From positions 248,001 through 312,000 of the forward strand of contig CAWGYT010000004.1 in assembly GCA_963826795.1 (NCBI GenBank): a stretch of DNA of 64,000 nt. The letters are read 5' to 3'. A program made the translations under genes and the position numbers. Source of the stretch: CAWGYT01 sp963826795 (GTDB lineage Bacteria > Planctomycetota > Planctomycetia > Pirellulales > Pirellulaceae). The notes beneath the pieces are model-generated. The model ran no database searches and had not been told where the DNA came from. It saw nothing but the letters and a program-made list of their open reading frames with translations. Below are positions 1 through 7,901 of this stretch, one piece after another (positions within the stretch are counted from its first letter, which is position 1; every line of letters starts with the position of its first letter).

Positions 1-1470
1 GGCGTAATCCACCGCGACGTGAAACCCTCGAACCTGATCCTGGATCCCGACAATCGGCTCTGGCTGACCGATTTCGGGCTCGCTAAGCGAAGTGACGAGC
101 TGGCGCTCACGATGACCGGGGCCTTGCTGGGGACACCCCGTTATATGAGTCCGGAGCAAGCGAGTTCCACGTTGCAGCCGGTTGACGAGCGCTCCGACGT
201 GTACAGCTTCGGCGCCACACTCTACGAGTTGCTGGCAGGCCAGCCGTTGTTCGGCGGCGACAACCCGTTCGAAGTGATTCGGCGAATCCTCATGGAAGAG
301 CCGCGGACGCTGCGCAGCGTCCGACCCGCCGTGCCACGCGACTTGGAAACGATCATCGGCAAGTGCCTCCACAAGGAACCGGGTCGACGTTACGCCAGCG
401 CCATGAGCTGAGCGAAGATCTCCGCGCGTATCGCGACGGCCGCGCCATTTCGGCGCGGCGAACAAGCTCGCTCGAGCGCGCAGTCCGCTGGGCGAGGCGG
501 CAAAAGAAGAGTGCCTTGATCGCCGTCACCTCGGACGTGCAATCTCGCGCGGTCGATCATCTTTCGGCGGCGCATCTCACGGATCTGGACGGCGACGGCA
601 CGGCCGAATTGGTACTGACGGCAATCATGCTGGATCGCGATGATCCCGACGAGCGACACGTCGGCTGGCTGTGGGTGCTTGATGCAAAGTCAGGTCAGAC
701 GAAGTGGCGACAGCCCCTCAGTCCAACGCCGTCCGAGACCAGCCCGCACCAATATCTGCGAAGTATTGGTTCGTACGGCGAGATTTTTCGCTGGGCGTAC
801 GCCGACTTTGATCGTGACCAGGGGCTGGACATCGTCACGCTTGGGTTCGCCGATGCGGACTACGCGGATTACGAGTTGCGCGTCTACAGCGGCAAGCAGG
901 GCGAGTTGCTCGTCAGTCGCCGTCTCGAGCAGCCGTGCCAGGTCGAACAGAGCATTCTGCCGCCAGCGCCGGTCGTCGTCTCGCCGGGGTCCAAGGCATC
1001 TCCGCCTCTGGTGGCCGTGTTGGAGTTCGGCCCGCCGGCCGCAAACCAGGGCGCGAGTCAGCGCACCAAGTCGGCGACCGTGTCTGCATTCCGGGGCCCT
1101 GGCCTGGCTCCCGAATGGTCCTGGCGCACCGAAGTCGACACGAACTGCGGCCAAATGGGGACCAACTATCAGCCTCGGTTGGAACCGCTTGTCGTGCGAG
1201 TTGACAATCGGCGAAGGGGACTCGCGCTGATGCTCAGTGGTAATCCGCCTCGGCTCGTGACGCTCGACGAACACGGGCAAGAAATCGCTGCACGAGAACT
1301 CACTTCGCGCGGCGGAAGGTCGTATTGGCAGCCAATCTGGGCGATCGACGTCGATCAGAATGGCTCGGACGAAGTCGCCTTTCTGCACCAACCGTCGGAT
1401 TCGCCGCTGACTCTGACCGTCGCGCCGGTCAGCGGACTCACAGCGCCGCTTTGGTCCGCGCCCAGCCAGC
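1..1470 (+). pseudogene. Ser/Thr protein kinase with FG-GAP-like C-terminal region, 5' cut by window, frame-broken
   Basis: The first codons read straight into the kinase catalytic loop (HRDVKPSN), then DFGLAK, the activation segment GTPRYMSPEQ and DVYSFGATLYELL. The N-lobe therefore lies before the window. The frame ends at 411 in a TGA, but the expected continuation (ELSEDLRAYRDGRAI) runs in the +3 frame from about 405; one missing C in the run before ATGAGC explains this. The second frame continues through a basic stretch and then an extracellular-type region with DLDGDGTAE and DFDRDQGLD calcium-loop motifs, as in FG-GAP/VCBS propellers. No membrane helix is visible between the two parts, so that segment may be deleted. 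At about 1460 the sequence switches to a sigma-factor tail. I read it as a broken kinase gene; the frameshift alone could be a sequencing error, the chimeric end could not. Confidence 0.75.
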
Positions 1471-1703
1471 AGGCAATGCAACGCGAACAATCCCTCTTGC
1501 TGGCCGATGCTTTGGCCCAGTTGTCGGACGACTACCGCGAGGTCATCACGTTGAGAAATCTGGCCGGTCTGAGCCACGAACAGGTCGCGTAGCGGATGGG
1601 TCGCACGCCAGGCGCCGTTCGAATGCTCTGGATCCGCGCCCTGGCCGAGCTTCGGCAGCGGCTCACCGAGGCCCAGCCCCACCAGGATCGCTCGCAGAGA
1701 TAA
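1458..1703 (+). pseudogene. C-terminal fragment of an ECF-type RNA polymerase sigma factor (region 4)
   Basis: From about 1458 the frame of the kinase sensor domain turns into a typical planctomycetal ECF sigma tail: SQQAMQREQ, then LADALAQLSDDYREVITLR, LAGLSHEQVA. An in-frame TAG (1590-1592) interrupts it, and the same frame carries on with RMGRTPGAVRMLWIRALAELRQRL up to a TAA at 1701. The TAG sits where family members usually have Glu (GAG), so it is a simple nonsense change. Region 2 (the -10 binding part) is absent. In planctomycetes such sigma genes normally lie upstream of their partner kinase. Here the tail is fused behind the kinase, which points to a deletion or rearrangement that scrambled a sigma/kinase pair. 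Confidence 0.72.
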
Positions 1704-1762
1704 TGGTCTCGGAGGCCAAATCCGAATCGAGCGTCAGTCGGCGGAGCACGAGGCGCGGCTTG

Positions 1763-3356
1763 ACTCTCCCTCGGGAGAGGTGACACGATCTTGTCCCTTC
1801 TCCCCAACGCGGGAGAAGGTGGCCGAAGGCCGGATGAGGGGGTCCCGTGCGCTGCCGGATGCTCAACCCTCACCCGCTCGGCTCCCGCGGGCGGGAGCCG
1901 AGCGACCTCTCCCGGCCTCGGGAGAGGTGACACGATCTTGTCCCTTCTCCCCAACGCGGGAGAAGGTGGCCGAAGGCCGGATGAGGGGGTCCCGTGCGCT
2001 GCCGGATGCTCAACCCTCACCCGCCCGGCTCCCGCGGGCGGGAGCCGGGCGACCTCTCCCGGCCCCGGGAGAGGTGACACGATCTTGTCCCTTCTCCCCA
2101 ACGCGGGAGAAGGTGGCCGAAGGCCGGATGAGGGGGCCCCCGTGCGCTGCCGGATGCTCAACCCTCACCCGCCCGGCTCCCGCGGGCGGGAGCCGAGCGA
2201 CCTCTCCCGGCCTCGGGAGAGGTGACACGATCTTGTCCCTTCTCCCCAACGCGGGAGAAGGTGGCCGAAGGCCGGATGAGGGGGTCCCCCGTGCGCTGCC
2301 GGATGCTCAACCCTCACCCGCCCGGCTCCCGCGGGCGGGAGCCGAGCGACCTCTCCCGGCCCCGGGAGAGGTGACACGATCTTGTCCCTTCTCCCCAACG
2401 CGGGAGAAGGTGGCCGAAGGCCGGATGAGGGGGTCCCGTGCGCTGCCGGATGCTCAACCCTCACCCGCCCGGCTCCCGCGGGCGGGACCCGAGCGACCTC
2501 TCCCGGCCTCGGGAGAGGTGACACGATCTTGTCCCTTCTCCCCAACGCGGGAGAAGGTGGCCGAAGGCCGGATGAGGGGGCCCCCGTGCGCTGCCGGATG
2601 CTCAACCCTCACCCGCCCGGCTCCCGCGGGCGGGAGCCGAGCGACCTCTCGCGGCCTCGGGAGAGGTGACACGATCTTGTCCCTTCTCCCCAACGCGGGA
2701 GAAGGTGGCCGAAGGCCGGATGAGGGGGTCCCCCGTGCGCTGCCGGATGCTCAACCCTCACCCGCCCGGCTCCCGCCCGCGGGAGCCGGGCGACCTCTCC
2801 CGGTCTCGGGAGAGGTGACACGATCTTGTCCCTTCTCCCCAACGCGGGAGAAGGTGGCCGAAGGCCGGATGAGGGGGTCCCGTGCGCTGCCGGATGCTCA
2901 ACCCTCACCCGCTCGGCTCCCGCGGGCGGGAGCCGAGCGACCTCTCCCGGCCTCGAGAGAGGTGACACGATCTTGTCGCTTCTCCCCAACGCGGGAGAAG
3001 GTGGCCGAAGGCCGGATGAGGGGGTCCCGTGCGGCTGCCAGATGCTCGGCCCTCACCCGCCCGGCTCCCGCGGGCGGGACCCGAGCGACCTCTCCCGGCC
3101 ACGGGAGAGGTGACACGATCTTGTCCCTTCTCCCCAACGCGGGAGAAGGTGGCCGAAGGCCGGATGAGGGGGTCCCGTGCGCTGCCAGATGCTCGGCCCT
3201 CACCCGCCCGGCTCCCGCGGGCGGGACCCGAGCGACCTCTCCCGGCCACGGGAGAGGTGACACGATCTTGTCCCTTCTCCCCAACGCGGGAGAAGGTGGC
3301 CGAAGGCCGGATGAGGGGGTCCCGTGCGCTCCCAGATGCTCAACCCTCACCCGCTC
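1763..3356. repeat. Eleven tandem copies of a 147-149 bp hairpin-rich repeat
   Basis: The marker string TGACACGATCTTGTC recurs at 1781, 1928, 2075, 2223, 2372, 2519, 2667, 2816, 2963, 3111 and 3258, giving spacings of 147-149 bp. Each unit holds three inverted repeats: CCTTCTCCCC/GGGAGAAGG, CGGCTCCCG/CGGGAGCCG and ACCTCTCCCG/CGGGAGAGGT. Copies differ by point changes and 1-2 bp indels (CCCGTGCG versus CCCCCGTGCG; GCGGGAGCC versus GCGGGACCC). The last three share a GCTCGGCCC or GCTCCCAG variant. Long open frames run through it on both strands only because the period is often divisible by 3; they are not genes. The unit resembles the widespread intergenic CTCTCCC/GGGAGAG palindromes, here amplified in tandem. 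Confidence 0.95.
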
Positions 3357-3384
3357 GATCACCCCCAGAACATGGGGAGTGATC
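3357..3384. other. Stem-loop at the end of the repeat array
   Basis: GATCACCCCC pairs with GGGGAGTGATC around a short loop, immediately after the last array copy. It has no clear T-run, so it may be a boundary hairpin and not an intrinsic terminator. Confidence 0.5.
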
Positions 3385-3859
3385 CAATTCCGTAGGGTCG
3401 TTGGTCCTTCCTGTGTTGCCGATTGCGTCCGCTCATCCGTGGCGAACGCCGCTCGAATCTTGCCCCACGTGGTTCGGCCCGAGCAGAGGCCTTGAACCAG
3501 CCGTCATAAACTTGACCGACGGTCCACTTCCTGGCATCCCGGGCAGCGCGATCCTTGGTATGGGATCGCCACCAAGTAATCGTCGTCAGCGTACCGCTCA
3601 CCGTGAGATCAGCTTGGGCCGACTTGACGTCTGCTCCCTCGATCTGAAACGACCCGATCGCTTCCCAGTCGTCCGGCGCCTCATAAAACGTGACCCCGTC
3701 CAAGAGGTGTTTCAAGCCAAAATTCGCGTCGTCGGAGTAAACGCGCTGAACTTCCGTCGAAAGCGGTCTTCCGCGCACGGCGATCATTTTGAGTTCGCGT
3801 TCCTTAATCTCAGCATGATAACCTCGCACGATCGGAGAGGGAGGGATGCCGAGCAACAA
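3359..3859 (-). CDS. Doubtful hypothetical ORF (166 aa), partly protein-like
   Basis: Residues 20-95 look like real protein, with balanced composition and motifs such as GLKHLLDGVTFYE and SGTLTTITWW. The last 60 residues are Arg-rich and read into the stem-loop and repeat edge, so the C-terminus is probably not native. No family is recognised and no good ribosome site precedes the start. It may be a fragment of a larger gene truncated by the repeat array. The stretch 3860-4138 upstream shows nothing I can name. Confidence 0.22.
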   Translation of the reverse strand: MLLGIPPSPIVRGYHAEIKERELKMIAVRGRPLSTEVQRVYSDDANFGLKHLLDGVTFYEAPDDWEAIGSFQIEGADVKSAQADLTVSGTLTTITWWRSHTKDRAARDARKWTVGQVYDGWFKASARAEPRGARFERRSPRMSGRNRQHRKDQRPYGIGSLPMFWG

Positions 3860-4139
3860 TGGTAACCGGGCCCCGCACGCCTCTTGGGATCTGCATCAAT
3901 GCCAAGGGACACTGTGGTTCCATGTAGTGCTGGAGCGGCCCGCAGGAATCAGCCGATACGGACCCGCCGTGTAATTTGTGACAGCCTGGCCCAAGTTCCT
4001 TCGGGGCGACGTAGACCGCCCTCACTGGCCCAACTTTCGACGCCGAGCCAGATCGGGACGAATCTCAAGATCGGGGGAGAAACGGGGGCATGACTGATGC
4101 TCCGCTGTCGACATGGGCCGTAGGGGGCGGCGAAGAGGG

Positions 4140-4197
4140 ACAATTAGGAATGTCCCCGATTCCCGTCAGCGGGAATTAGGAATGTCCCCGATTCCTC
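4140..4197. repeat. Direct duplication of an AATTAGGAATGTCCCCGATTCC motif
   Basis: The core GGAATGTCCCCGATTCC occurs twice, about 35 bp apart, separated by CGTCAGCGG. Each core is a partial palindrome (GGAAT/ATTCC). The minus-strand dehydrogenase reads through one copy, so its last residues (GIGDIPNSR) are encoded by the repeat. This suggests the repeat inserted over the original 3' end of that gene. Confidence 0.7.
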
Positions 4198-5320
4198 GAT
4201 TTTTCCTTCCGCTACCGTTCCCGTTTCTTCCTTCTAACGAATCCCTGCTTGCCAGAATCTCCGCATTCGCGGCGTTCGCGACGCGATGCCACTTCTGAAT
4301 GAACCCGGGGCTTTCGAACACTTCGGGATTGACGGTCCCGTGCGGGCGGCGCCCCAGTGAAAGGTGCAGCAGGCCCTGGCAGGCGGTACGGCCGATATCT
4401 CGGAACAGTTCGTCGGTCCAGGCGATCGAGTGAGGTGCGAGGATGACGTTGTCGAGCTCACCAAGTCGGTGAGGCGTCGTAACGGGTTCGTTCTCGAAGC
4501 AGTCGAGCGCTGCACCGGCGATGCGTCGGTTGGTAAGCGCGTCGTAGAGCGCGTCTTCGTCAACGATGCCACCTCGTGCAAGATTCAACAGGTACGCATT
4601 CGGTTTCATCAGTCCCAACTGGTCTGCGCCAATGAGTCCCCGTGTCAGCTCGTTCAGCGGACAATGCAGCGAAACGAAGTCGGCGGATGCGAGGAGTTCC
4701 TCCAACTCCACCTTCCGCACGCCTGACTCAATGAGGACTTCGGTCGGAGCGAAGGGATCAAACGCAATGGGCTGCCGCATGCCGAAGCCCTGCAGAAGCT
4801 GGACCAGTGTTCGGCCAATGCCGCCGAGCCCGATCACGCCGAGCGTTCGGTCGCGAAGTTCGCATCCCATGTACTTGCTGCGTTCATCCCAGCGACCCGT
4901 GCGAACGAGCCGGTCCTTCTGCAGCACGCGATGCGTGAGGGCCAGCATCCAACCGATTGTCGCTTCGGCGACGGGCCGGTCGACTGCTCCCGGAGTAATG
5001 GTGACCAGCACGTCGCTGCCCGTGCAGGCCTCGACATCGACCGAATCATAGCCAACTCCGAAACGACTGATCGCCAACAGGTCATCACAGCCAGCCAGCG
5101 AGTTGGCCGTGACTTTCGGAGTCAGGACGAGAGCAGCGTGACAGCCTTTCAACTGGTCGGGACCGATTTCAGCTCGGTGTTCGGAGAACTTTGAGACGAC
5201 GATTTGGGCGTGTCCTTCGAACGCATCGAGACCGAAGTCCGAATAGCACGGCATGCCGGCTTCGTCGTAGAAGTCGGCTGTCAGAGCAATGCGGAAGGGA
5301 GTGTGCTGAGGTGTTGTCAT
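4166..5320 (-). CDS. D-isomer-specific 2-hydroxyacid dehydrogenase
   Basis: This is an NAD(P)-dependent oxidoreductase interconverting 2-oxo and D-2-hydroxy acids, 384 aa, cytosolic. The Rossmann nucleotide loop is VIGLGGIGRT (about residue 165). Downstream are the catalytic Arg in NLARGGIVDE, the Glu in CFENEP and the His in APHSIAWT, so all three catalytic residues are present. Phosphoglycerate dehydrogenase-like members are about 310-330 aa. The extra C-terminus is low-complexity (RNGNGSGRKN) and ends in the GGAATGTCCCC repeat. It is the last gene of the minus-strand run, 25 bp after the aldolase-cupin gene, consistent with a reductive or oxidative step on the aldol product. Substrate cannot be told from sequence. 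Confidence 0.93.
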   Translation of the reverse strand: MTTPQHTPFRIALTADFYDEAGMPCYSDFGLDAFEGHAQIVVSKFSEHRAEIGPDQLKGCHAALVLTPKVTANSLAGCDDLLAISRFGVGYDSVDVEACTGSDVLVTITPGAVDRPVAEATIGWMLALTHRVLQKDRLVRTGRWDERSKYMGCELRDRTLGVIGLGGIGRTLVQLLQGFGMRQPIAFDPFAPTEVLIESGVRKVELEELLASADFVSLHCPLNELTRGLIGADQLGLMKPNAYLLNLARGGIVDEDALYDALTNRRIAGAALDCFENEPVTTPHRLGELDNVILAPHSIAWTDELFRDIGRTACQGLLHLSLGRRPHGTVNPEVFESPGFIQKWHRVANAANAEILASRDSLEGRNGNGSGRKNRGIGDIPNSR

Positions 5321-5345
5321 GGTTGTTGCTATCTGTTGTCACGTG

Positions 5346-6716
5346 TCATTTCCGCACGAACCCGGGAACGATGACGATCCGTTCGGGCACTGGTCCGGCG
5401 TAAACCCAGATCATGTCCATCGGGTTTGCCGATTCATTGATGAAATAATGGACGCGTCCCCGAGGAACCAAGGCCGCGGCACAGTTGCTCAGCGCGTACT
5501 GCCGGCCTTCGACCAGACCGTGCGCATCGCCACGGATGATGCAGATTGATTCGTCGAAATCGTGCAGGTGATCAGGCAGGCGGCCGCCGGGATCAAAGCG
5601 AGCGAAACCGCCGCTCATCTCGATCCCTGGTATCAATGAGGCATTGAAATAATCAATGAACTCTGCTTCGCCTTGGATCACCGTGATTGATTCGCCACAC
5701 GGGTGCGCGGGGTAATCGAGCAAGGCCTCGGGCAGCATGGTCACGACGCCCGTGGTCAGGCCGCGCGCCGCGTTGAATTCGCCAACCAAGGCTCCCATCA
5801 CGACGCCGGCCTCCAATTCCACGGGTTCCCGATCGCCGAGGCATGCGATCACCTCGTCGCGGTCGGGCGTTGTGTCTTCGGGTGGCTGCGGGCGCGGCAG
5901 CCGGACGTCGTGGCCATCGGCCGGATCAAGGCTGGGCCCCGGCATGCGGTCGCGATCGACGGCCTGGAGCGCCTGGTGAATGGATCTCAGCAACAGACCA
6001 TTGTCCGCACCCACCCCAAGCATGTGAAATCCCTGCTCACGCCGCTCGACCAGATTGTCGACGCTGGTTGTCATGACGCCGCAATGCTTGCCCGCTGCTC
6101 GGATCGAGTCTTTCAATCGAAGAATCTGCCCAGCGACACCCGGCCCTTCCCATTGACCCCGGTAGCCGGCCGTTGCTGACAAGTCAGCCGGACCGAAGAG
6201 GAACACGTCCGTGCCGTCCACTTGGCACATCGCCGGAACATGGGGGATCGCGGCAACGCTTTCGATTAAGGGTACCACCAGCACGTGCTCATTCGCTTCG
6301 GACGTATGTTCGGCAAGACACTGGCCCCACGCCGTTGCTCGTTCACCCCCGATTCCGCGTCGGCCTTCGGTCGGATAGCGGCAGTCGCGAATGGCTGCTT
6401 CAAGGTCTTCAACGGTTTCGACCCACGGAATCACGACACCGTCCGCGCCGATGTCGAGCGCTCGCTTTGAAAGCGACGTGCTGCGTTCGGCCAGGCGGAC
6501 GAGCACCACCGTGTCGCTGCGCAATCCGGCGCGGATGTGCTCGTTGATCTCCTTCCAGTCGAGGTAGCCGTGCTCGGCGTCGATTACCACCCAGTCCATG
6601 CCCAGGGCGACCGCCATCTCCGTGATGCTTGCCGATTCGAGTGTCACCCAAAGCCCATATAGCGGCTCGTTGCTGGCGAGCCTGGAGCGAAAGCGTTTCA
6701 GTGCCTGAGTTTTCAC
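5346..6716 (-). CDS. HpcH/HpaI-type aldolase fused to a cupin domain
   Basis: 456 aa. Residues 1-260 are an HpcH/HpaI (class II, divalent-metal) aldolase: GLWVTLESAS, the metal/phosphate region DWVVIDAEHGYLDW, LVRLAE, GADGVVIPWVET and LFGPADLSAT. Family members cleave 2-oxo-hydroxy acids to pyruvate plus an aldehyde. After a Pro-rich linker (about 265-290), residues 300-456 form a bicupin-like unit with PCGESITVIQGEAEF and PDHLHDFDESICIIRGDAHG, the latter carrying HxH and Glu metal ligands. A lone cupin next to sugar-acid enzymes often acts as an isomerase or sensor; fusion to the aldolase suggests it handles the same substrate. It lies 3 bp behind the transporter gene in the same operon. Confidence 0.9.
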   Translation of the reverse strand: MKTQALKRFRSRLASNEPLYGLWVTLESASITEMAVALGMDWVVIDAEHGYLDWKEINEHIRAGLRSDTVVLVRLAERSTSLSKRALDIGADGVVIPWVETVEDLEAAIRDCRYPTEGRRGIGGERATAWGQCLAEHTSEANEHVLVVPLIESVAAIPHVPAMCQVDGTDVFLFGPADLSATAGYRGQWEGPGVAGQILRLKDSIRAAGKHCGVMTTSVDNLVERREQGFHMLGVGADNGLLLRSIHQALQAVDRDRMPGPSLDPADGHDVRLPRPQPPEDTTPDRDEVIACLGDREPVELEAGVVMGALVGEFNAARGLTTGVVTMLPEALLDYPAHPCGESITVIQGEAEFIDYFNASLIPGIEMSGGFARFDPGGRLPDHLHDFDESICIIRGDAHGLVEGRQYALSNCAAALVPRGRVHYFINESANPMDMIWVYAGPVPERIVIVPGFVRK

Positions 6717-6719
6717 GAG

Positions 6720-7901
6720 TCAAAGATCCCTCGCGGTTTCTGCTGTGTCGGAATTTCCGTGGCTGCTTTTCGCGACGATTTTCTCGGTGTTCCGGCAAGG
6801 CGGAAGCTCCGGAGGCGCCTCCACCGGACTATTCCGCCACCAGTTCGCGATGGTTGACGCCGCGATATTCATCACAGGCCCAAAAACGATCGGGGCGAGC
6901 CCCAGCGTCGCGACCTTCTTCAGCTCGGCCGCGATCCCCGATGCCATACCGGCGTTTTGAAGTCCGACTTCCAGTGAGATGGTGCGGCAGGTCAGTTTGT
7001 CCATCCCAAGCACACGGCACACCCAGTAACCAAGTATGAAACCCGCCGTGGAATGCAGAAAGCAGGCGATGATCAGTCGGGTTCCCATCTGCAGGAGATT
7101 GTCACGCCCCGGAGCGACCGTCAGCACCGTCATGATGAAGATGCCCACCATCGAGATCATCGGCATGACTCGGTCGAGCCATCTGAACCGGTGGTAGAAC
7201 AGGTGATGAAACACCAGGCCGCCCAGAACCGGGATCAGCACGATCTTCGTGATGCTCCACATCATGGCCGGCACATTGATCTCGATCATCTCTCCGGCCA
7301 GCAACCGCATCAGGAGAGGCGTCAGCAGCGGAGCGAGCAGTGTTGACGCAGCGGTCATGGTGACCGACATCGCGAGATTGGCCTTCGCGATGTACGCCAT
7401 CACATTCGAAGCCAGTCCGCTGGGAGACACACCGACCAGAACCAGACCTGCGGCAATCTCCGGTGGAAAACCACACGTGTGCGCCAGGATGAATCCGATC
7501 AGTGGCATGATCGTGAACTGACATGCGACTCCAGCCAGAATACCTCCGGGCATTCTGAAGACGCGAGCAAAGTCAGCGACGCTCAGCGTCGTGCCCATAC
7601 CGAACATGATGACTTGCAGGATGGGTACGAACAGCGAGGTAAATTTGAAATCGCCAAGACCAATGAACCAGCGCGGGAACGACATCCCCAGCGCCACACC
7701 CGCAGCGATCCAGAGCGTGAAGGCCACGTGTTGCAGCTTCGCATTGATCGATGCGGCCAGTGCCAGAACGAGGAAACAGCCGGTCAAGGTCGGACCGATC
7801 CAAGGCGTCCTGCCCGTCGCCCAGGCCATGACAAAGGCGACTCCGCTCGCGGCAGACAAACCAAGGAACAGGCGGCTGGCAAATCGTAGAGCAGATTTCA
7901 T
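6720..7901 (-). CDS. BASS-family (bile acid:sodium symporter-like) transporter
   Basis: This is an inner-membrane protein of about 393 aa with roughly ten hydrophobic segments from residue 5 to 365 and a hydrophilic C-terminal tail. BASS signatures are present: VGVSPSGLASNV in the first crossing region and SLEVGLQNAGMASG with the Glu and Gln that bind sodium in structurally known members. Members move organic anions such as pantoate, pyruvate or sugar acids with Na+. The ATG at 7901 overlaps the stop of the upstream gene by one base (TGATG), so translation is coupled. Its place between a lactonase-like protein and an aldolase suggests import of the acid degraded by this operon. Confidence 0.9.
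   Translation of the reverse strand: MKSALRFASRLFLGLSAASGVAFVMAWATGRTPWIGPTLTGCFLVLALAASINAKLQHVAFTLWIAAGVALGMSFPRWFIGLGDFKFTSLFVPILQVIMFGMGTTLSVADFARVFRMPGGILAGVACQFTIMPLIGFILAHTCGFPPEIAAGLVLVGVSPSGLASNVMAYIAKANLAMSVTMTAASTLLAPLLTPLLMRLLAGEMIEINVPAMMWSITKIVLIPVLGGLVFHHLFYHRFRWLDRVMPMISMVGIFIMTVLTVAPGRDNLLQMGTRLIIACFLHSTAGFILGYWVCRVLGMDKLTCRTISLEVGLQNAGMASGIAAELKKVATLGLAPIVFGPVMNIAASTIANWWRNSPVEAPPELPPCRNTEKIVAKSSHGNSDTAETARDL

Noticed and set aside
690..1682. 330-aa minus-strand frame opposite the kinase sensor region
   Set aside because: Antisense shadow; the plus strand carries the recognisable FG-GAP and sigma motifs.
1763..3356. CRISPR array
   Set aside because: The units are almost identical over their full 148 bp with no unique spacers, and no cas gene is near.
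1780..3495. 571-codon open frame and several antisense frames across the repeat array
   Set aside because: They arise because the repeat period is near a multiple of three and lacks stops. The translation is a low-complexity echo of the repeat and the frames occur on both strands.
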